Shown: piece by piece, positions 10,356 through 22,312 of the stretch | Layout of the letters: each line of letters begins with the position of its first letter | Numbering within the stretch: position 1 is the stretch's first letter | From: Stenogyne calaminthoides | Taxonomy: Eukaryota; Streptophyta; Magnoliopsida; Lamiales; Lamiaceae | NCBI GenBank assembly: GCA_037126765.1 | Contig: JBBCBC010000007.1 | Coordinates: 21,833,667 to 21,897,666 of the forward strand | Direction: 5' to 3' | DNA length: 64,000 bases | Made by a program: the position numbers and the translations under genes | The notes under the pieces: model-generated | Told to the model about the DNA's origin: nothing | The model's database searches: none | The model's input: the letters and a program-made list of their open reading frames with translations, nothing else

Positions 10356-11498
10356 TCAGATCTCAAAGTTTAGGTGCGCAGCAATCGACAAGAGAATGCA
10401 GATGGACTTGAGCATGGCTACGGGCAAAAAGGTTTCCTCATAGTCGACCCCTTCTTTCTGAGTGTACCCTTTCGCCACGAGTCTTGCTTTAAAGGTTTCA
10501 ACCTTTCCGTCCGGTCCCCTTTTTCTCTTGTATGCCCACTTGCATCCAATGAGTTTTACCTCATTAAGTGGTTCGACTAGCTCCCACACTTTATTGTGAT
10601 CCATTGAACCCATCTCGGCTTCCATTGCGGTTTGCCAAGAAGTTGCATCCTTATCTTGGATCGCCTCATTGTAGGACCATGGATCTGATTCTTCTCCTGA
10701 GATCAAGTACGAGGACTCTCTTATCCCCAAGAATCGCTCGGGTTGCCTAACAACCCTCCCACTACGACGAGGTTCTGGTTGTGTAGGTGTGACGCTTGGT
10801 ATTTTGTCTTGTACAGTTGGCAACAGAGTTGGCCCCCTAAGTTCTTCTAAGGTAATCTCGCTTCTAGGCTTTTTATCGTTCATATAGTCTTCTTTCAAAA
10901 ATCTAAAGTGCGTACTAATTACGACCTTTTGATCTTCGGGACCATAGAACATGCATCCGTTTGTTCCTTCGGGGTACCCTATAAACAACCTTAATTCTGA
11001 ACGTGCATCAAATTTACCAGCTTCCTTATCCAACACGTATGCCAGATACCCCCAGATCCTCATGTGTCCTAAGCTGGGTTTGCGCCCCGTCCACAATTCC
11101 CTAGGGGTTTTGGGAACCGATTTGGATGACACTAAGTTCAGAATATAAGTTGTTGTTTGCAAGGCATAACCCCAGAACGATTTTGGTAAATCTGCATAAC
11201 TCATCATTGACCTTACCATTTCTAGAAGCGTTCCATTTCTTCGTTCTACAACCCCGTTTTGTTGAGGGGTACCGGGTGCAGTCAACTGGGATGCAATCCC
11301 TTCATCCGATGGGTAGTTCAAGAATTCATCGCTGAGGTATTCGCCTCCACGATCAAATCGTAGAAACTTGACACTATTTTCCTTATGATTCTCTGCTTGA
11401 GCCTTAAATTCTTTGAATTTATCAAATGTCTCAGATTTATGCTTCATTAGGAAAACGTACCCATAGCGTGAGTAATCATCGATAAACGTAACAAAATA
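10356..11498 (-). pseudogene. copia-1 integrase core and RT fingers
   Basis: The longest open stretch (363 codons) covers the integrase core: RFDRGGEYLS (second catalytic Asp) and PQQNGVVERRNGT (catalytic Glu). It then reads through FWGYALQTTTYILN, an RSGRVVRQPERF linker and the RT N-terminus (MGSMDHNKVWELV, CKWAYKRKRGPDGK, ARLVAKGYTQKEGVDY). Upstream a stop at about 11496-11498 separates it from the GAG-pre-integrase part; the first catalytic Asp lies before that stop. This is the best preserved pol segment of the window. Confidence 0.9.
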
Positions 11499-12203
11499 CT
11501 AGTAGCCTCCTCTTGCTTTGATTTGCATTGGACCACATACATCGGTGTGAACGATCTCCAACACTTCTTTAGCTCTAAGCCCCTTGGCTCCAAATGCCCT
11601 CTTGGTCATCTTACCCTCCAAGCATGATTCGCGAGTTGGAAATGGCTCAATCAGGAGGGACTCCAATGAACCATCTTGGACCAACCTTTGGATCCTTTTT
11701 GGATTAATATGACCTAATCTTAGGTTCCAAAGAAGTGTCTCGTTCAAGTTAATCGAACGTTTTCTTTTATTACTTGAAATAGTAGATGTGTTATAGGATG
11801 CATTTTGTGAGTGATGTGCACAATTAATAATATAGAGATTGTTCTGTAATGTTCCATGACAGATAACCACATCGTTACGGTAAACAGTAACATGTTTATT
11901 AAAACGAATAGAATATCCATCAGCAAATAGTTTGGAAACAGAAATAAGGTTTTTGCGAAAAACAGGAATATAAAGAACATCTCTTAAAATTAAACTCTTG
12001 TCTTCAAAAGACAAGTGCACGTCTCCCACTGCTTCAGCTGCCACTCTCGCAGCATCGCCTAGCGTGATGAGGATCTCTCTCCCACTAAGTTACCGGGTCC
12101 GCTTGAACCCGTGAAGTAAACATGATTAGTGTACCCCGTATCCATTACCCACGAATGGGTAGCATACGCTGCTAAACAAGTTTCAACAACTAGTGTGTGA
12201 GAA
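11499..12203 (-). pseudogene. copia-1 protease and GAG-pre-integrase zinc domain
   Basis: The protease active-site motif is visible as SWVMDTGYTNHV (Asp-Thr-Gly) near 12140-12165. Downstream come LRDVLYIPVFRKNLISVSKL and the HHCC zinc domain of integrase. In this copy the zinc domain reads LWNLRLGHINPKR and TRESCLEGK, so the first His is Asn and the first Cys is Arg; copia-2 has the canonical WHLRLGH and TCESC. The first integrase Asp (VHTDVCGPM) precedes the stop at 11496. The protease and pre-integrase frames are offset, implying a frameshift near 12050. Confidence 0.85.
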
Positions 12204-12843
12204 TTACCTTTCTTTCCGGCCCTTTTGGGGTTGGAACAGGCGAACCTCCATTGTCCTTTTGCACCGCAGTTGAAGCACTTCCTTGACACCACCAGCATTC
12301 ATCATCTTACCATCGCCCTTGACAACAATTGAGTTTGATTGGTTATGACTTTTGGTCCTCTTCTTCTTCTTGCCTTCCCTCAGCCTAGAAGATGAGGACG
12401 GACTACTTGCCGTCAAAGCTTGAGTTTGGTGCCCCATCAACATCTGTGCCAAAACTAAAGCTTGCAACAAATCAGCTAGCGATGCCAAAATGCTCAAAAA
12501 AAAATTTGGGCAGAAAGTGGAGTACCAAATCGATCTGGGTCTCCAGATCATAATTTGCACCCAGAATCTCAAGTTTGTTCAGGTGGGCCATCTATTTTGA
12601 GGACGTAATCCCTTAGGGGGTTGTCCTCCACCATTTTCAGCGAAAACATCTCTCGCAAGGTGATCTGACGAGCCCCGCATTTTTTGACTCGACAGTTGGC
12701 TCATCTGGTTTGGTGTGTCAAGAATCCAATTGTGCTTTTGTGCAGTTAGGACAATCATAACTTTTCGTTTCCAATCAACATAGTTTCCTATACAATTCTA
12801 TTGACTTTAAGTATATAAATAGTGGATTAAAACGTTGCGACAT
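12204..12843 (-). pseudogene. copia-1 gag with zinc knuckle
   Basis: The start at 12843 gives MSQRFNPLF, aligned with the gag start of copia-2 (MSLPFNPL at 22313). The body is broken by frameshifts but retains LRDYVLKIDGP and SILASLADLLQAL. The C-terminal nucleocapsid knuckle reads CFNCGAKGQWRFAC: Cys, Cys, Gln, Cys in CX2CX4-X4C spacing, with Gln where His is expected. Copia-2 has the same CAA codon. Gag would form the particle and bind element RNA. Confidence 0.75.
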
Positions 12844-14401
12844 GTTGAACTGAAATAAACACACATCTTGTGTCAATATCCGGATCGACACAAAGAAAAT
12901 CACACAATTCGATCACATGATTCATATTGAAATCTCAAAAAAAATATGAACATGTATCAACCAACATCTCGAAACAGTTTTAAATGAGCCTCTTGGGAGG
13001 GTCATCATTTAAATCACATTCAAGCAGGTTACAAACAAGAACAGTTACAAACCTTTAATTAAAAGAAAATTAATTAATAGTTGGCTCCCACTTGACCAAT
13101 ACAAAATTGACAGGGACTTCGGCGAAGTATATGCATATCAATTTTGTACCTAAGTAATAACCATGATTAAATATAGAATTACTACTACATTTTGATCGAG
13201 CCTCTTGGGAGGGTCATTGTCGCCACTAATAATAATTCACAATCATCCTTGTGAGAATTTATTCATGTGAAAGCTTTCTTTTGGCCGTCCCTTAGGGGAA
13301 TTTCTCCAAAAGATTTCACAAATAAATAAATCATGGAGGTCAAAATTAATTTGATTCAAAACCAAATTAATTGTTTAAAACATACTTAGTAATTTTTGAA
13401 TTTGAGATTTTTCGTTGAGCAATTCTCATGCAAACACATTTAAACAAATTAAATAAAGCATAAGAAAATACAACAATAAATCAAGCAAAACAGAAAAATA
13501 AACATATTGGGCACATATTATCCAACTGTCATGGTTTGATTTTCCTTGTCTTGATTTTGAAGAAACGTCGTCTTGAATTTCTCCCACTCGTTCGTCTAAA
13601 AAAAAAATTATGTCTCGAATCTCCACGCCAAGTAGTTCGCGGAAGGAGGATGCACGCCAAGATCCGCCGCCCCTTGGCCGAACTAACACATTTATGGCCC
13701 GTGCACCTAAGCGCGAAGCGCGCCCTTTCGCCGCGGTCCTCGGCATGACTTTACCGGGTGGGACCATTGCATGCAGCAATGCGCCCTCCATATTGGAGCA
13801 TCCGCACCATCCCTCATTAACCGCCCGTCCTTTGTACGTTAAACACTAACTTTGGAAACATGCAAAAGGTGCCTCGTCGGTCCGGTGCTTTCGCTCAAGT
13901 GCCACCTATCTTGGCGTTCGTTGACCGCATGCATGCTAATCGCCTGTGCGCCAAGACGGCGTCTTGCTGGCTGGCGGCGCTATTCAACCCGCGTGCCTCC
14001 GATGGCACGTTTGGCCGAACGCCGCGTTGCTACGTCACCGATTCGGGATCTGTTGAACTCCTCATTTTCGACTTCATCTTCGATCGGGTTACAATTTATT
14101 TACAAGAAAATAAATACACCTTAACTCTGAACTAGTCTATTACATTGAACAAATCAAATGCCCTAATCTAATGAATATAGTTGGATTTTTTCTCAAGAAA
14201 TGTCTAAAAACAAATTCGAACGAGTAGAATTAAAACCATTCATACGCATGAAAATTAAAACACATTAAATACCATGACAATTGGATACCTGCAAAACAGA
14301 TCTAGCAATTCTACTATCCAATTTTCAATAAAATTTAATGGCCAACATAATTTAAATAACAATTTAAATACAGAGCTCAAAACCGAGGCTCTGATACCAG
14401 T
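12844..14401 (-). mobile_element. copia-1 5' leader with GC-rich block and primer-binding site
   Basis: The 1.56-kb untranslated leader lies between the 5' LTR (right) and gag. Its AT-rich outer parts match the leader of copia-2. The central block, roughly 13600-14060, is GC-rich and does not match the corresponding block of copia-2 (21130-21530) or copia-3 (56310-56640). The primer-binding site is at 14388-14399 on the minus strand, TGGTATCAGAGC, complementary to the 3' end of initiator tRNA-Met. Several 65-121-codon frames in the GC block on both strands are unsupported. Confidence 0.75.
14388..14399 (-). promoter_or_regulatory. Primer-binding site (tRNA-iMet) of copia-1
   Basis: TGGTATCAGAGC on the minus strand lies two bases from the 5' LTR and is the standard copia primer site. 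It fixes the orientation of the element. Confidence 0.85.
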
Positions 14402-16118
14402 TCTTGGGAAATTAGGGGTGCCCGGATCTATTCGAGATGAATTTAAATACATATTTAAATTAATTAATTAATTACTAACATGAATTAATCCTAAATCAAT
14501 TCAACATAATAATTAAACGAGCAAATAAGTAACATGCGTACACGTAATTCACGTAAATCCTAAGCATGCGGAATCTAGGAGTTACGAGATTACATACCTC
14601 TTGTAGAGACAACCGTTGAGACGATGGATCCACCCAAAGTGTCTTCTCAAATATGTCCCAAGTCCACGAACGTAATCCAGTGGGAGGATTCTCAACGAAC
14701 GATTTTAATTTAAAGGAGAAAATATAAAATATTTTGCCACCACCTTTGTGGATTTCTAATTTTTCCAACACATGAAATTGCATTGGGGATGAAAAATTCA
14801 TCCCCTATTTATAGGACTAGCGGGGGACGAAAATTTGGGCATGTTGGGCATTGGAAAATTTCCTTGCATCTTCCTCAAGATACAATCTAGAATATATCCA
14901 ATATATTCTATTTCTCAAAATATCTCTCAACAAAATCTTCTCCTCCCTTCTTGTCCATTATTTTCGAAAATATCACACAAATAGGGAAGAAATAAGATCT
15001 TTTTCCTTTCTTGAATTTATGGGATAAACTTTTATCTCAAGAATACTTATTCCATAAAATCTTTCCAAGAAAATCAAGAAAAAATATTTTCTCTCTCCAA
15101 CCTATATTTTTCAAAAATAATTAGGAAAAATAGGCAATAATATTTTCTTCTCCTTTTCATTAATTGGACTTTAATTGGGCTATTTGAGGGGCCTTTAGGA
15201 GAATTAAGATTGGACCTCCAATGGGCTATGAAACTTTAATATTTAGCCAAAATATTATTCAAGCCCATTAATATTAATTTACTCCACTATAAAATTAATA
15301 TTGAACTATCCATCTTAACCCACATTACGACTTCACAATAATATGACTCCTTGTCATTATTTCCCGCGTTTAAGATTATCTTAGTCCATTAATTAATTAA
15401 GCCACTGAACAGACTTTATATTAATTAATATCTTTGTCCTTGGAGTAAACACAACTCAACATTATTATCCATACCAGAAATAAATTTTCACTTGCAAGAT
15501 TTGGTATGATAAAGATTCTGAGCCCACCAAGGGGGCAAATCAAGCAAGTCGTACTTGCACGCGATTCTCCGTATTAAATCTTAGCAATCGTCATGTAATC
15601 AATAATATTGTCTAAGATACAAGGTATCGAATCACATTGATTCTCTTCCCATCATAAGTCAAAGCAATAGTTATTAATTTCACACGATCCTATTTAAGGG
15701 ACGGAGATTAAGAAATAACGAACCACTGAGGTCTAATTCTTGTATATTCAGTACCGAAGAATTTATCCTCATGTAGGTCCTATTTAGTGCATGCATCATA
15801 ATGCACTAGTGTAATCTCTTGGTCAAGACAAGTCAATCTGAGCCTTACACTTCAACCTTTCATGATGGATTGTTCATTTTCATCTGGGTTGTGAATTTGT
15901 ACTTAGTCACAAAGAACTGTTAATTTTATCTTATGTGATCTGATATCACCAAATTAACTACAATGTAACACGTACTATTTATTGAACATGTATGCAGTAA
16001 AAATATATAACATTCATTCATATTTAGTGCAACAGTGATAAATAATTTATTTCAGTAAATAAGAAATTCATTTTGGTTATGTAAAGTAAAAAGCATACTT
16101 TTCAGTATAACCCCAACA
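14402..16118 (-). repeat. copia-1 5' LTR (1717 bp)
   Basis: It is bounded by TCTTGGGAAATT (the outer TG mutated to TC) next to the primer site, and by CCCCAACA at 16118 followed by the TAATC duplication. On the minus strand it starts TGTTGGGGTTATACTG. A TATA box (CCTATAAATAGGGG, minus) lies at about 14803-14816 and would drive the element transcript leftwards. Confidence 0.9.
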
Positions 16119-16123
16119 TAATC
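16119..16123. repeat. Target-site duplication TAATC, right copy (copia-1)
   Basis: It is identical to 5257-5261. The hAT coding sequence resumes immediately afterwards. Confidence 0.9.
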
Positions 16124-17840
16124 AAGACAATTTTTTGGAACTTCTGAAATTCCTTGTAGACAATAGTGAAGATGTTAGAAGAGTTGCCCTTAAGAATGCC
16201 CCTTAGACTCTAAAGTTAACATCTCTTTATATTCATAAAGATATTGTTAGAGCTTGTGCATTTTAAATGATGGAATTTATAACTGATGAACTTGGTCATA
16301 TTATATTTTATTCCTTCTTGATGATTCTCGTGATGTATCTACAAAGGCGAAAATGGCAGCAGTTTTAAGATTTGTGGATAAGAAGGGATGTGTGTTTGAA
16401 ACAATGTTGAGATTTAAGCATGTTGGGTGTACTAGTGTTCGATCATTTAAAAGTGTACTTGAAGATCTCTTAAATTCACATGCACTAAATACATCCATAT
16501 TGCGTGAAAAAGGTTATGATGGAGCAAGTAATAAGCTACACGAATTTAATGGATTGAAGGCTCTTATCTTGCAAGAAAATAAAATGGTCTAATGTCCATT
16601 GTTTTACACACCAACTTCAACTTGCCCTTGTAGGTGTGGTGAAAAATCATATTCACATTTTTGAGCTCTGTGCTTTGATTTCTCATGTGGTCAATGTTGT
16701 TGGGGGCTCTTACAAGTGAAAATAACTTTTACGAGAAAAGAAGCCTCAAAGATTGTTGAAGCCTTGGAAAATGAAGAGATTGTTAGTGGACGTGAATTGA
16801 ATCAAGAAATCACTCTCATTTGTCCTTGTAATACCCATTGGAGCTCAAATTATGATACTATCTTAAGCTTAATTAAATTGTTTGACTGTATAGTTTATGT
16901 GCTTGGTGCGATTATAAAAGATGGAACAACACCACTTTAAAGGGGTGAAGCATCGCGTCTAAAAAATAAAATTCTATCTTTTAACTTTGTTTTTTATTTG
17001 CACTTGATGAAATTAATATTGGAGATAACACATGATTTATACAATGCATTGCAAAGAAGAGATCAAGAAACAATGAATGTTATGAATCTTGTTGATAAAT
17101 CTAAGTGAAAATTTCAAGCAATGAGAGATGATGGGTGGAGTTCTTTGTTAAATAATGCATCTAATTTTTGTGCAAAATATGACATTGAAGTGTCAGATAT
17201 GAATGATATTTTTATGGATGGAAAAAGAAAAAAGACGAAGAGCTGAAGAGATGACAAACACACATCAATATCGTGTAGATGTATTTTCTACTGTCATTTA
17301 TATGCAGTCAAATGAGCTAAATGGTCGATTCGATGAGGTAAATACATAATTGTTGCTTGTCCGAATTTGTTCAACTCTTTTGAAGCTTTCAACTTAGAGA
17401 AGTTAGTCCTTTATCATAACTTTATCCAAATAATTTTCAAGATCTCGAGATATTAGCGTTGTCGGACTAACTTGAGAAGTTTATTTTAGATATGCGTTAA
17501 AATTTTGATAACTTTGAACATAAAAGGGCTTGGCGAGGTAGCTCAAAAATTGTTTGAAACTTACAAAATGGAGCATACCAATTAGTTTACAAGCTTATAA
17601 GATTAGTCTTTATTTTGTCGGTTGCAACTTCTACAGTGGAATGAGCATTCTCTGCCATGAATATTGTGAAGAATCAGCTTCGCAACCGAATGAGTGATGA
17701 ATGGATGAATGATATATTGAAAAAGAAGTATTCAATTGTGTATCCAATGAAACTATCATTCATAGATTTCAAAGTATGGAAAATCGTCATGGTCAATTGA
17801 AATCTAATGAAACTATCATTCATAGTTATCTTTTGTGTTA
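16124..17840 (+). pseudogene. hAT transposase, C-terminal half (DUF4371 and dimerisation domain)
   Basis: It continues the gene split at 5256. The first residues NFLELLKFLVDNSEDVR follow directly on the GLAFRGHDES motif of the other half. Recognisable segments are AVLRFVDKKGC, YDGASN with the following EFNGLKALILQENKMV (16353-16592), NPHWSSNYD-like text in 16716-16940 (CNTHWSSNYDTI), QAMRDDGWSSLL near 17120, and the C-terminal hAT dimerisation motif LSVATSTVE-stop-AFSAMNIVKNQLRNRM near 17620-17690. Many stops and frameshifts make it a relic. The short frame at 17835-18029 follows without family support. Confidence 0.82.
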
Positions 17841-18317
17841 TGTATATTCTTTTTATTTATTCTTAAAGTTGTGCATTACCTGGAAAAAAATTACGCATCT
17901 GCCCCTGATGGAGAGGAGTTAAAAATTAAGCAAAAAATAAAGACACAACAACAAAAGATTTTACCAAGAACACAAGTAGTCTCATCATCCATCAACATGC
18001 ACCATCACCTCGCCTACTACTCACGATGATCACAAACACTAACAACCAGACCAAAATGTTTGTTTTTTTAGAGAAAAAAATTGACCCAAAGTGTTTGTAA
18101 TTTACGAATCTATGAGAATTAAATATTTTATTTTTATTTACCTTTCTATTTTTTTTTGTTGTTGTTGTTATAGTTGCATTAATTGAATGTATAAATGACA
18201 GTGGAAGTAAATAAAAAAAGTAAATATGTCATTTTATACATATATTTATTATTTAATATTTTTTTCTAATTAATATGAAACATTCTTAAACAATATACAT
18301 TTAGGGTTGAAGGAGTA
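17841..18317. other. AT-rich sequence after the hAT gene
   Basis: No gene is seen. It probably contains the 3' untranslated and terminal part of the hAT element, but I could not identify its inverted terminus or an 8-bp duplication. Confidence 0.3.
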
Positions 18318-18750
18318 CTCCCTCCATCAACAACAATAGACATTTTTTTAACATAAAGATTAAGATATGTATAAAATTCATGATAAACAAATTTAATTCA
18401 TAATAAATTATCAATTTTACCCTTATTAACATAAAAATGTGAATTAAATAAGGGTATATATTTAAATTAAATGTGTGCACTTTTTTTATGGAAGATAAAT
18501 GTGATATTCTCATAAAATGGAGTACACGGTACTCTAAAATTGTGGCAGTTGCAAAAGAAATTATAAAGTATATCAAAAGGATGAGTCAACTAATGGTGGC
18601 ATAGCAAAAAGATAAGGGATAGTGAGCCCTTAAATATATGCACTTTAGAGAAACTAAAAGTTAATACTTATTGGAATTAATACAAAATAAGCCTATATAA
18701 TGAGACATCCCAAAATGACAATATTTCCTATTATTGTTGGCTGGAGAGAG
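18318..18750. mobile_element. Stowaway-like MITE (433 bp)
   Basis: It is flanked by TA on both sides (18316-18317 and 18751-18752). The left end CTCCCTCCATCAACAACAAT and the right end, read inverted, CTCTCTCCAGCCAACAAT form matching terminal repeats of Tc1/mariner Stowaway type. It is AT-rich inside with no coding capacity and was probably mobilised in trans by a mariner transposase. Confidence 0.65.
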
Positions 18751-18793
18751 TATTTATTTTGGGATGAAGAGAATAATTATCATGCAATTAATA

Positions 18794-18947
18794 TAGAGTA
18801 ACACTTATGTGAACCAGATTTATACATAAATTCTATCACTATCATGTATAAAAACTATCACTGTTATGCATAAAAAAATTCACTGTTTAAAAATATAAAA
18901 TATTTTTTAAGCAATGATTGTTTTTATGTATAATAGTAACAGTTTTT
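18794..18947. repeat. AT-rich palindromic repeat, unit A (left part)
   Basis: The unit starts ATAGAGTAACAC and contains ATGTATAAAAACTATCACTG and its inverse. It is cut by copia-2 at 18947 and continues at 28062-28120. A second complete unit follows at 28121-28360. Confidence 0.6.
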
Positions 18948-20802
18948 TGTTGGGATTATACTGAAAAGTATGCTTTTTACTTTAGTATAATCGAAACTGA
19001 ATTTTCAGACTTATTTACTGAAATAAATTGTTTATCACTGATGCTTTAAATATGATTGAATGTTATATATATTTCTTTGCATAACTGTTTCAATAATTAA
19101 AGACGTGTTACATTTGTAGTTAATTTAGTGATACCGGATCACGAGAAAATTAAATTAACAGTCCCTTGTAACTAAAAAGTACGCCATTCACGACCTAGAT
19201 GGAAATGAACAACCATCGCGAAAAGGTTGAGGTGTAAGGCTCGATTGGTTTGTCTTGACCAAGAGATTACACTAGTACATGGTGATCTTATTTGAATAGG
19301 ACCTACATGAGGATAAATTCTTAATCGAACAAGGAAGAATTAGACCTCGATGGTTCGTTATTTCTTAACCTTCGTCCCTTAAATAGGATCACGTGGGATT
19401 TGTAACTATTGCTTTGACTTATCATGGGTAGCTTAATCAAAGAGAGATTCAATACTTTTTATCTTGGGCAATATTATTGGTCACATGTGATTGCTAAGAT
19501 TTAATACGAAGAATCGTGTGCAGAAACGCTTGCTTGATTTGCCCCCTTGGGAGGTTCATAAGTTTTATCATACCAAATCTTGCAAGTGGAATTAGTTTCC
19601 GGTATGGATAATAATGTTGAACCGTTCCTCGACCAAAAGGACAAAAGATATTAATTAACGGAAAGCTATTTCAGGTGGCTTGAATTAATTAATGGGCTAG
19701 ATAATATTAAACACGGAAATAATGACCGGGAGCCATATTGATTTGTAATATGGGTTAAGATGGATGGTGCAATATTAGTTATGTAGTGGGATTAATTAAT
19801 ATTTATGGGCTTGAATTATATTGTGGCTCAATATTAGATATTCAAGATCCATTAGAAGGTCCAATCTTAATTCTCCTAAAGGCCCCCTGAGTAGCCCAAC
19901 ATATAGTCCAATAACTGAAAAGGTGATTAAAATAAAATAAATATTGTTGCTTATATTTCCTCTAAAATTTTCGAAAATTATGGATAAAAGAGGGAGAAAG
20001 ATTTTCTTTGAATTTTGTTATGGAATGAAGATATGTATTCTTGGAATACAAGATTATCTCATTAAATTCAAGAAATCTCCCACTTGGTTATCTATATAGT
20101 AAATTTCGAATTTTTGAAAATATAGTGGGCAAGAAAGATTTTCTTGATTTTCTTGAAAAGATATTATGGAAGATATGTATTTCTTGAAATACAAGAATAT
20201 CTCATAAATTCTAGAAGATCCAAATCTTGGAATCTTGCTTAATATTTTCGAAATTTGTCCATAATTGAGGAGGTGGGATTTTTTGTGGAATATTTTAATT
20301 ATGGGAAAAAGAATATAAGAGATATATTCAAGATTTCTTGGTGACCAAGAAAAGTCTTTTCCCACATTGAAATATCACATAAATTTCGTCCACCCTCCCT
20401 CCTATAAATAGGGGATGATTAGTTCATTCCCAAGTACAATTCCATGTGCTGGAAATATTAGCAAATCCACATAAGTGGTTCAACAAAGTTTATTTTTTCC
20501 TTTTGTTAATTGTTCGCGAGTATCCTTCCACCGGATTGTCGAGCAAGGGCTAAGGGAATACTTGGGAAGTCCTTTTGGTTAGTCCGTCCGACCAAAGCCC
20601 ATCGCGCCATCCCGAAGGTACGTTCACGAAAACCCGTAGATTCCGTGCGCGTAGGTTTTACGTGGCTTTTTATATGCATGATTTGTTGTTGCAATTATTA
20701 TTTGAATTAATATAGGATTAATTCATGCTAGTAATAATTAATGAATTAAATTTGTATTTAAATATTCACCCCGAATAGATCTGTGCAACTCATTCCCCAA
20801 CA
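18948..20802 (+). repeat. copia-2 5' LTR
   Basis: It begins TGTTGGGATTATACTG and ends CATTCCCCAACA. A TATA box TATAAATA lies at 20403-20410, in the same CCTATAAATAGGGG context as copia-1, with transcription expected shortly after it. Confidence 0.9.
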
Positions 20803-22312
20803 AATGGTATCAGAGCCACTGTTTCGGGCTCTGAATATTTTAAATTGTAATTTAATTTGTGGACATTAAATTTGAAATTGGATAGTAGAACTGTTAGATC
20901 TGTTTTGCAGGTATCCAATTGTCATGGATTTTAATGTTTTATTTTGCATGCATATAAACTGTGGTTTTTTAATTCGATTCGTTCGGATTTGTTTTGCCTC
21001 GTGAGAAAATCCACGAGTAGACTAGGATTTGTTTGATTTGATCAATGTAATAGACTAGTCTAGATCTAGGTTTATTTATTTTTGTAAATAAATTGTAACC
21101 GGATCGAGAACGAAGAGACGAAGAATTAAAGGATGAAATCCAGAATCAGACGTAGGCGCGGGCTGGGCGCTGGCCGGCACGCTTTTGGGCGAGGGCGCAG
21201 GCCGGAGGCCGAAAGATTGCGTGGAGGATGGTCGGCCCAGATGGGCGGCGGATCCAATGGAGCCGATGGCGGATGCACGGGCGGAGCTGAGACGGGCGCA
21301 TACGAGGAGACGCTGGCGAGAAGAGGACGCGGCGAAAGCAGACGCCGCCTGCCGATGACGCCGACATGATTTGCCGAGGCGTGCCGAGGCATCTGGCGGG
21401 CGTGGATAAATCTAAAGGCTGAAGCCTTAGAGCTGCGGCGAGCCGAGCGGTGCATCTGAGGCCATTGAAGTGGCGGCGGATGTGGGCGTCGTCGGATGGA
21501 AAAAGAAAAAGATGAAAGCCTGGCGTGGCCATCAATTCGTTCGAGATTTAAGTATTTTTTCGAGACGAACGAGTGGGAGAAATTGAGACGTGTTTCTTCA
21601 AGATCAAGTCAAAAAAATCAAACCATGACAATTGGATAATTTGTGCCCAATATGTTTATTTTTTGCTTTTGCTTGATTTATTTGTGTTATCTTATGCTTT
21701 ATTTAATTTGTTTAAATGTGTTTACATGAGGGTTGCCAAATTGAAAAATCTCAACTTCAAAATTACTAAGTATATTTTAAATAATTAATTGACAATTTTA
21801 TTAGGATAATAAAATTGAATTAATTTAATTGACCTCCATGATTTATTTATTTGTGAATTCTTTTGGAGAAATTCCCCAACGGAGACGGTCAAAAAGATAG
21901 GTTTCACATGAATGAATTCCAAATGGATGATTGTGGGTTATTACTAGTGGCATTTATGACCTCCCAACGAGGCTCGATCAAAGCGAAATAGTAATCCTAT
22001 ATTCAATCATGGTTATTATTTAGGTATAAAATTGATATGCATATACTTCTCAAAAGTCCCTATCAATTTTATATTGGTCGTCGGGAGCCAACTATTAACT
22101 GGATATTAAGGGTTTATAATCGTTCTTGTTTGTAACCCGCTTGAATGTGTTTAAATAATGACCCACCAAACGTGGCTTATTTAAACTGTTTTTTGAGATG
22201 TTGGTCGATGCATGTTCATATTTTTTTTTTTGAGATTTTAAATATGATGGCATGTGATCGAATCTTGTGATATGCTTGTGTTATTGCATATAGTTGTTTA
22301 TTTCAGTTCAGC
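20803..22312 (+). mobile_element. copia-2 leader: primer site and GC-rich block
   Basis: The primer-binding site TGGTATCAGAGC is at 20805-20816, two bases after the LTR. The leader is AT-rich except for a GC-rich block at about 21125-21530 that looks unlike the blocks at the same position in copia-1 and copia-3, while the flanks (GGATCGA before, CGAACGAGTGGGAGAAATT after) agree. Overlapping frames of 66-129 codons on both strands of this block are artefacts of GC content. Confidence 0.75.
20805..20816 (+). promoter_or_regulatory. Primer-binding site (tRNA-iMet) of copia-2
   Basis: TGGTATCAGAGC is complementary to the 3' end of initiator tRNA-Met and lies two bases after the 5' LTR. Confidence 0.88.

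Larger units (their letters stand above)
5262..16118 (-). mobile_element. copia-1: near-complete Ty1-copia retrotransposon, minus strand
   Basis: The element has two LTRs (5262-9000, itself interrupted, and 14402-16118), a primer-binding site next to the right LTR, a GC-containing leader, and gag-pol on the minus strand with order gag, protease, integrase, RT, RNase H, which is diagnostic of copia. Without the nested solo LTR the left LTR is 1714 bp and the right is 1717 bp, with few visible differences, so insertion is fairly recent. Pol has several in-frame stops and a frameshift, so the copy is not autonomous. Copia-2 (18948-28056) and copia-3 (54374) are relatives sharing the LTR terminus TGTTGGG(A/G)TTATACTG. 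Confidence 0.92.

Noticed and set aside
13426..14135. Several 65-121-codon frames on both strands of a GC-rich block
   Set aside because: They overlap each other in the copia-1 leader; high GC removes stop codons. No conserved motif was found.
21126..21535. 78-129-codon overlapping frames in the copia-2 leader
   Set aside because: Same reason: a GC-rich leader block, frames on both strands, no homology to the other leaders.
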